NCBI GenBank assembly: GCA_028685275.1
Contig: JAQUEG010000026.1
Location: forward strand, 1-8,133
DNA: 8,133 bases
Source: Bacilli bacterium
Lineage (GTDB): Bacteria > Bacillota_I > Bacilli_A > RF39 > UBA660
Reading direction: 5' to 3'
Shown here: positions 4,210 through 8,133 of the stretch, in pieces
Layout of the letters: every line of letters starts with the position of its first letter
How positions within the stretch are numbered: the stretch's first letter is position 1
Position numbers and translations under genes: made by a program
Notes under the pieces: model-generated
Seen by the model: only the letters and a program-made list of their open reading frames with translations
Databases searched by the model: none
What the model was told of the DNA's origin: nothing

Positions 4210-6300
4210 TTATTTTATTTTTTGTAAAACTTTAAAATCAATTGTTTTTTCTTGCTTCGATGCATTTATTACTTCAACTAAAACGCGTTCACCAAGACGA
4301 TAACGATTATTATTTTTACGTCCAACTATACTCATTGTTTTTTCATCAAAGTGGTAATAATCATTCCCTAACTCACTTATATGAACTAATCCTTCTACTA
4401 AATTATCTAACTGAACAAACATACCGATGTTAATCATACCCGCTATAATACCATCATATTTTTCACCAATATGTTGTTCCATATACTCAGCCGCTTTTAA
4501 ACTTTCTACTTCACGCTCGCACTCAACAGCATCATTTTCTTTTAACGAGGCATGTTCACATAATGGAGTTAATTTTTCTTCCCAATGTTGAGTTGTTTTA
4601 TTATTTATTTTTTGCTCAAAAATATATGTTCGAAGTAAACGATGGACAGTAGTATCAGGATAACGTCTAATTGGTGAAGTGAAATGAGTATAACATTTAC
4701 TAGCAAGACCATAATGGCCAACATTTTCTGATTCATAAATAGCTTTTTGCATACTTCGAAGTAACAAACTAGATAAAACGGGAAACTCTTTTTTTTCTTT
4801 TAGTTCTTCTAATATTTTTTGAACATCTTTAGGATAAAAATTTTTTGGTTTAGCGTTTATTTTATAGCCCATTAAATTAATTAATTCAATAAAACTTCGA
4901 ATTTTCTTTTCTTTTGGATATTCATGAACCCGATAAACAAATGGTAAATCTAAATTAGCAATATGAGTCGCTACTGTTTCATTAGCAACTATCATAAAAT
5001 CTTCTATTATTTTCTCTCCTATTCCACGTTCACGAATTCCAATATCAATCGGAACACCTTCATCATTAACAATTATTTTCATTTCATCAAGATCAAAATC
5101 AATAAATCCTCGTTTTATCTTGTTCTCTCTCAATATATCAGCTAGGTTTTTCATTTCAATTAATTTATTAACAAATGGTTCATAACCAGAAGCTATTTCG
5201 TTTTTTTCTAAGATCTTATTTACATCTTTATATGTCATTCTTTTTTCAGAATTAATAACACTTTCAAAAATATCATAATCAATAATATTTCCTTGTTGAT
5301 TTATTTCCATTTCACAAGTAATAGTTAAACGATCAACATTTTCATTCAATGAACAAATTCCATTTGCTAATTTATGTGGTAACATCGGAACAACACGGTC
5401 TACTAAATAAACACTAGTTCCACGTTCATATGCTTCTTTATCAAGAAAACTATTTTCTTTTACATAATAACTAACATCAGCAATATGAACACCTAATTTA
5501 TAATTATCATTATCTAATTTATCAATTGATATTGCATCATCTAAATCCTTTGCGTCTTCTCCATCTATTGTAAAAATACATTCTTGCCGTAGATCTCTGC
5601 GTCCTTTTAAATCTTCTTCTCTAACAATACTCGGGATGACTTCTGTTTCGTTCAACACCTCTTCTGAAAATTCATTTTTAATACCATGTTGATATATAAC
5701 ACATAATATATCTACTCCCGGATCATTTTTATGACCTAAAATTTTTAAAATAGTGGCTTGATATTTGTCATTCTCTAACTTTTCTTTTATTTTTACTAAA
5801 ACTTTATGCCCCTCAACGGCTCCTTTATTTTCATTTGGTTCTATCTCAATATTCAATCGATAACGCGGATCATCTAATTTAACATATCCTTTCCCATTTT
5901 TTTGATAATATTCACCAATTAATTCATCAAGTTCACGATTAATAATTTTTATTACTTTTCCTTCATTCGCACGAATTATTTCAACTGCAACCAAATCATT
6001 ATGAATAGCACCATTCATATTAGTTGCATTAATCCTAATATCCGGTTCATTAACCATTAAAACAAACCCAAAACCTTTTTTATGAACAGCTAACTTCCCA
6101 ATTTTTAAATGGGTATTTTCAATTAAAACATATTTATCTCGTTTAGTATGATATATAATGCCCTTTTTTTCTAATTCTGTTAATTCTGTCATTAGTTTTT
6201 TTAGTTCTGAAACTGTTTTAAGACCAAACAAATCATTAATTTCACTAATAAGTAGTGCTCTTTTTTGTTTTTTTAATAATTCTAAAATCTTTGTTTTCAT
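4210..6300 (-). CDS. rnr: Ribonuclease R, 3'-5' exoribonuclease
   Basis: 696 residues. RNase R degrades structured RNA processively and, in bacteria where it was tested, clears nonstop mRNA in the tmRNA pathway. An N-terminal winged-helix segment (about 1-60) is followed by cold-shock/OB domains (about 66-190, with GFGFV at 76-80). The RNB catalytic domain (about 234-560) has TIDGEDAKDLDDAIS (D246, D252, D254 and D255 as metal ligands) and THFTSPIRRYPD (538-549). A C-terminal S1 domain spans about 614-692, with GLVHISELG (637-645). The protein ends four residues after the S1 domain. The long lysine-rich tail of longer RNase R proteins is missing. The ATG has AAGGAAG about ten bases upstream. 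It heads the rnr-capA-smpB unit with tandem promoters in front. The stop TAA lies just before the ribosome binding site of the next gene. Confidence 0.97.
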   Translation of the reverse strand: MKTKILELLKKQKRALLISEINDLFGLKTVSELKKLMTELTELEKKGIIYHTKRDKYVLIENTHLKIGKLAVHKKGFGFVLMVNEPDIRINATNMNGAIHNDLVAVEIIRANEGKVIKIINRELDELIGEYYQKNGKGYVKLDDPRYRLNIEIEPNENKGAVEGHKVLVKIKEKLENDKYQATILKILGHKNDPGVDILCVIYQHGIKNEFSEEVLNETEVIPSIVREEDLKGRRDLRQECIFTIDGEDAKDLDDAISIDKLDNDNYKLGVHIADVSYYVKENSFLDKEAYERGTSVYLVDRVVPMLPHKLANGICSLNENVDRLTITCEMEINQQGNIIDYDIFESVINSEKRMTYKDVNKILEKNEIASGYEPFVNKLIEMKNLADILRENKIKRGFIDFDLDEMKIIVNDEGVPIDIGIRERGIGEKIIEDFMIVANETVATHIANLDLPFVYRVHEYPKEKKIRSFIELINLMGYKINAKPKNFYPKDVQKILEELKEKKEFPVLSSLLLRSMQKAIYESENVGHYGLASKCYTHFTSPIRRYPDTTVHRLLRTYIFEQKINNKTTQHWEEKLTPLCEHASLKENDAVECEREVESLKAAEYMEQHIGEKYDGIIAGMINIGMFVQLDNLVEGLVHISELGNDYYHFDEKTMSIVGRKNNNRYRLGERVLVEVINASKQEKTIDFKVLQKIK

Positions 6301-6372
6301 ATTTTATCTACTTCCTTCTTTGATAAACCATAAATAAAACATTTTTTATCTTTTTAACTTAAATATATAATT

Positions 6373-6420
6373 ATTATAACTATATATTTATATTTTAACA
6401 AATAATTATATAAGTCACAA
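6373..6420 (-). promoter_or_regulatory. Tandem promoters upstream of rnr
   Basis: Two overlapping minus-strand candidates, each with 17-base spacing. P1 is TTGTGA (6415-6420) with TAAAAT (6392-6397), preceded by TGT as an extended -10. P2 is TTGTTA (6396-6401) with a perfect TATAAT (6373-6378). P2 would start near 6366, giving a leader of about 65 bases. Their place just after the secG terminator supports rnr-capA-smpB as a separate transcription unit. Confidence 0.65.
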
Positions 6421-6433
6421 CTTTTTTAAAAAT

Positions 6434-6458
6434 AAAAAAAGCCTTTTAAAAGCTCTTT
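6434..6458 (-). terminator. Weak intrinsic terminator of secG
   Basis: On the minus strand AAAGAGC and GGCTTTTTTT form a 7-bp stem with one G-U pair and a 9-base loop, followed by ATTTTT. The stem overlaps the secG stop codon (6457-6459). It is AT-rich and probably leaky, so some read-through into rnr is expected. Confidence 0.55.
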
Positions 6459-6669
6459 ATAATGTCATGATTAAACACATAAGAAAAAATAGCATTCCTA
6501 ATACCATAGTAATACGACTAATAAGTAATTCACCACCACGTTCTTTTCGATTACTAAAAAGGTCTGCATTCCCACCTTGTATAATTTGTCCCATATCTTC
6601 AGCTTTACCACTTTGTAATAAAACAATAATAATTAATAAAACTGAAATGATTATTAAAAATATATCCAT
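6457..6669 (-). CDS. secG: SecG, subunit of the SecYEG protein-export channel
   Basis: 70 residues, a normal length for Gram-positive SecG. There are two membrane segments, about 2-18 and 50-69, joined by a cytoplasmic loop with the family pattern LLQSGKAEDMGQIIQGG (17-33) and then DLFSNRKERGGELLISRIT. SecG assists the SecA-driven translocation cycle and is usually not essential. The ATG follows AGGAG (6677-6681) with 7-base spacing. It lies 35 bases after the exchanger gene and upstream of rnr, as in the Bacillus secG-rnr-smpB-ssrA order. Confidence 0.95.
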   Translation of the reverse strand: MDIFLIIISVLLIIIVLLQSGKAEDMGQIIQGGNADLFSNRKERGGELLISRITMVLGMLFFLMCLIMTL

Positions 6670-6690
6670 TCTCCCACTCCTAATAGAATT

Positions 6691-6719
6691 AATTTACCAC
6701 AATCTTAAGAAAATTGCAA
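6691..6719 (-). promoter_or_regulatory. Possible weak promoter of secG
   Basis: On the minus strand TTGCAA (6714-6719) and TAAATT (6691-6696) are 17 bases apart, overlapping the end of the exchanger gene. Each matches four of six consensus bases, so this is only a candidate. Co-transcription from the exchanger gene is the alternative. Confidence 0.3.
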
Positions 6720-7658
6720 ATAAAACATATAAAAATATAGACTAAGCAAAATAATTGATGGTAAAAGATATAATAAATATTTTTTTGGTTGCTTCCAAAA
6801 AATTGAAAATAATAATATTAAATGCATAAGCAAACCAATTTTAAGAAAAATAAAGGCATCACTATCCCAAAAATAATACAAATGCCCTCCTCGAACGAAT
6901 AAATCACAAATCACAAAAATGCAAAAATTAAATGCATTACTACCAATGATATTAGAAAACCCTAAATTGTAACTACCAATTGAAATTAAAGCATAAGTAG
7001 ATACTACCTCAGGTAAACTAGTAGTTATTCCTAATAAAAAAGCACCAACTGTACTAGAAGAAAAAAGTGTATTTAAACGAAATATTTTATCTGCTTGTAA
7101 AGTTAAACTAATACTAACAATAATAAGTAACAAACTTATAATTATAAATTTATACAACGCTCCCTTAATATTAGTGTTTTCAATATTAGGTTCACTAATT
7201 TTAATTTTTGATAGGAGAACAATAAAAAATAAATAAATAAATAAAATTAAAACAGATATTAAGCTAAGACTTTTATGAGTATAAAAAGAACTATTAACAG
7301 TAACTAAAATAATTAAATATATTAAAATTAATAAACCAATTAAATATCCATATTTAAAAGATATTTTATTCATAAATAAACTTTTAAGAAAAAAAATATT
7401 AAGAAAACTAATAATTAAAATATTAAATGTATTACTACCTAACACATCCCCTATAGCAAGCCCTATGTTATTAATATATATTGATGTCAATCCTGTTATT
7501 AATTCAGGGAAACTAGTTATTGCTGCTAAAAATAAACCACCTATTAATAAAGACCCTGCTTTGGTTTCTTTATCCAAAGCATCGGCATAAATAGATAATT
7601 TAATACTAAAAAAAGCAGTTAAAAACGCTAATAATAAAAACTTTATGCCCTCTATCAT
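6705..7658 (-). CDS. CaCA-family sodium/calcium antiporter (YrbG-like)
   Basis: 317 residues with about ten hydrophobic segments. Two inverted alpha-repeats mark the calcium:cation antiporter superfamily. The first contains AITSFPELITG (TSFPE at 48-52) and GDVLGSNTFNI (GSN at 74-76). The second contains GITTSLPEVVST (TSLPE at 213-217) and NIIGSNAFNF (GSN at 239-241). The paired glutamates are the conserved cation-binding residues. A hydrophilic loop at about 150-166 separates the halves. The likely role is export of Ca2+ in exchange for Na+ or H+ at the cell membrane, but the ion preference cannot be read from sequence. A GTG at 7665-7667 is in frame but lies within the Shine-Dalgarno AGGTGA (7664-7669), so the ATG at 7656-7658, five bases further on, is taken as the start. 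secG follows after 35 bases and may be co-transcribed. Confidence 0.93.
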   Translation of the reverse strand: MIEGIKFLLLAFLTAFFSIKLSIYADALDKETKAGSLLIGGLFLAAITSFPELITGLTSIYINNIGLAIGDVLGSNTFNILIISFLNIFFLKSLFMNKISFKYGYLIGLLILIYLIILVTVNSSFYTHKSLSLISVLILFIYLFFIVLLSKIKISEPNIENTNIKGALYKFIIISLLLIIVSISLTLQADKIFRLNTLFSSSTVGAFLLGITTSLPEVVSTYALISIGSYNLGFSNIIGSNAFNFCIFVICDLFVRGGHLYYFWDSDAFIFLKIGLLMHLILLFSIFWKQPKKYLLYLLPSIILLSLYFYMFYLQFS

Positions 7659-7684
7659 TATATTCACCTAATTAAATATATACA

Positions 7685-7770
7685 GGTAAATTTAATTTTT
7701 GCTTAAATTCTAATTCTAAAATGCGACAAAAAGTATTATTTATTATTTAATTTGAATAAAAATATTTACC
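7685..7770. repeat. Long-range inverted repeat upstream of the exchanger gene
   Basis: GGTAAAT (7685-7691) pairs with ATTTACC (7764-7770). With a three-base bulge, the adjoining ATTTTT and AAAAAT can extend the pairing by six A/T pairs. The 72-base interior is AT-rich, with no conserved GC-rich riboswitch core I recognise. It could fold in the exchanger leader or be chance. No convincing promoter was found in 7670-7828. Confidence 0.2.
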
Positions 7771-7828
7771 TTTAAATTTATAAATTTTTAAATACACATT
7801 GTGATATTAATAAAATTTTAAACCAAAA

Positions 7829-7864
7829 TAATAAGGTTACATCTTTTAAAATGTAACCTTATTA
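7829..7864 (-). terminator. Strong hairpin, likely terminator of an upstream minus-strand transcript
   Basis: TAATAAGGTTACAT (7829-7842) and ATGTAACCTTATTA (7851-7864) form a perfect 14-bp stem with an 8-base loop. On the minus strand it is followed by TTTTGGTTT; on the plus strand the following bases are not T-rich. It therefore probably ends a transcript entering from the right edge, separating it from the exchanger gene. Confidence 0.7.
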
Positions 7865-7892
7865 CTATTTATCATTAATTATTTTAACTTAT

Positions 7893-7949
7893 TTATAAAC
7901 TATTATTTCCCTTCTTTTTCTCTATATATTTATTATATAATTTACTCAT
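7893..7949 (-). CDS. Very short open frame, doubtful
   Basis: An 18-residue frame (MSKLYNKYIEKKKGNNSL) begins at ATG 7949, four bases after GGGGTG (7954-7959), and ends in TAA. In the same frame a GTG at 8022-8024 would extend it to 43 residues, with AAAGGAAAGGT before it. The peptide is lysine- and asparagine-rich and matches nothing I know. It lies between two hairpins. The ribosome-binding sequence is the only support. Confidence 0.2.
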   Translation of the reverse strand: MSKLYNKYIEKKKGNNSL

Positions 7950-7966
7950 TTTACACCCCGTTTTTT

Positions 7967-8131
7967 TTAATTTTTTATAAAAATTTTTTGGTGTGTGAAA
8001 GAGAAAAATCTCTTTCGCATACACACCTTTCCTTTATATATTACTTTTTTATTAGTTTCTTCTTTTTCCTTTATTTTCTTAATCATTTGACTATCGTCAA
8101 ATGAAGGATCACTTGCCTTCGGCAAGTGAAA
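7967..8131 (-). CDS. Open frame from the right edge, possible C-terminal end of an unknown gene
   Basis: A minus-strand frame without stop runs from the window edge for 54 codons to TAA at 7967-7969. It includes DPSFDDSQMIKKIKEKEE, then TNKKVIYKGKV, and ends FTHQKIFIKN. An internal ATG at 8086 would give 39 residues but lacks a Shine-Dalgarno. An ATG at 8020 has AGGAAAGGTG in front but only 17 codons. The frame is longer than expected by chance in such AT-rich DNA, yet it runs through three perfect inverted repeats, which is more typical of non-coding sequence. I do not recognise the protein. It could be the tail of a real gene or a fortuitous frame. Confidence 0.25.
   Translation of the reverse strand, partial: FHLPKASDPSFDDSQMIKKIKEKEETNKKVIYKGKVCMRKRFFSFTHQKIFIKN
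7990..8027. repeat. Bulged long hairpin GGTGTGT/ACACACC
   Basis: GGTGTGT (7990-7996) pairs with ACACACC (8021-8027), and GAAAGAGA (7997-8004) with TCTCTTTC (8009-8016). This gives 15 base pairs with an AAAA loop and a GCAT bulge. On the minus strand it covers the potential starts GTG 8024 and ATG 8020 next to AAAGGAAAGG. On the plus strand it is followed by a T-rich run. Whether it is a terminator or a translation-blocking structure is open. Confidence 0.55.
8083..8128. repeat. Pair of adjacent perfect hairpins at the right edge
   Basis: The first is TCATTTGAC-TATC-GTCAAATGA (8083-8104), a 9-bp stem with a 4-base loop. The second is CACTTGCC-TTC-GGCAAGTG (8110-8128), an 8-bp stem with a triloop. 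Only five bases separate them. The second is much richer in GC than its surroundings. Neither is followed by a T run on the minus strand. They look like part of a structured RNA, leader or repeat element that continues beyond the window. Confidence 0.5.
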
Positions 8132-8133
8132 GT

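Noticed and set aside
2675..5145. Several plus-strand open frames opposite smpB, capA and rnr
   Set aside because: They lie antisense to genes with clear family motifs, have no domain signal and no ribosome-binding sites.
6467..6745. 92-codon plus-strand frame opposite secG
   Set aside because: Antisense to the clear SecG sequence, and has no ribosome-binding site.
566..7658. Possible Mycoplasma-type code with TGA as tryptophan
   Set aside because: No complete gene ends in TGA, but every tryptophan I checked (LysM-CAP, smpB, capA, rnr, exchanger) is TGG, and no in-frame TGA is needed to keep a gene open. Standard code is sufficient.
7668..7828. Metal-sensing riboswitch upstream of the exchanger (for example yybP-ykoY)
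   Set aside because: None of the conserved GC-containing core motifs are visible. The leader is almost purely A/T with only one long-range inverted repeat.

Overview
The window is strongly AT-rich DNA from a Gram-positive bacterium of the Bacilli/Erysipelotrichia/Mollicutes-related kind. The evidence is the low GC, the strong AGGAGG/AGGTGAT ribosome binding sites, an S12 protein with the Bacillus-type insertion, and the Bacilli-style cluster secG-rnr-smpB-ssrA. Every tryptophan codon I checked is TGG and all complete genes stop at TAA or TAG, so the standard code fits. The species cannot be named from the sequence.

Layout, left to right. Positions 1-172 (minus) hold the N-terminal end of rpsL (ribosomal protein S12), the first gene of a str-type operon that runs off the left edge, with its promoter and a two-hairpin leader. 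A divergent plus-strand gene (566-1129) encodes a LysM + CAP-domain protein without a signal peptide, and ends at a strong hairpin terminator shared with a convergent minus-strand gene. That gene (1296-1931) encodes an unrecognised single-pass membrane protein with four outer cysteines. From 2217 to 7658 everything is on the minus strand. In transcription order it is a CaCA-type sodium/calcium exchanger, secG, a weak terminator, tandem promoters, rnr (RNase R), a CapA/PgsA-family metallophosphoesterase, smpB, and then ssrA (tmRNA) with its own strong extended -10 promoter. The last 475 bases (7659-8133) contain no confident gene but do contain four clear inverted repeats and short open frames.

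Functionally the core is a ribosome-rescue and RNA-decay module. tmRNA and SmpB release stalled ribosomes and tag the nascent chain, here with a short predicted tag, GNQKLAFAA. RNase R degrades the faulty message. SecG belongs to the protein-export channel and is a customary neighbour. The CapA-like gene inserted tightly between rnr and smpB is the unexpected member.

No CRISPR array, insertion sequence, tRNA or rRNA was found. The points most worth a second look are the CapA insertion, the short AFAA-ending tag, the RNase R without a basic tail, the rpsL leader hairpins, and the structured right edge.
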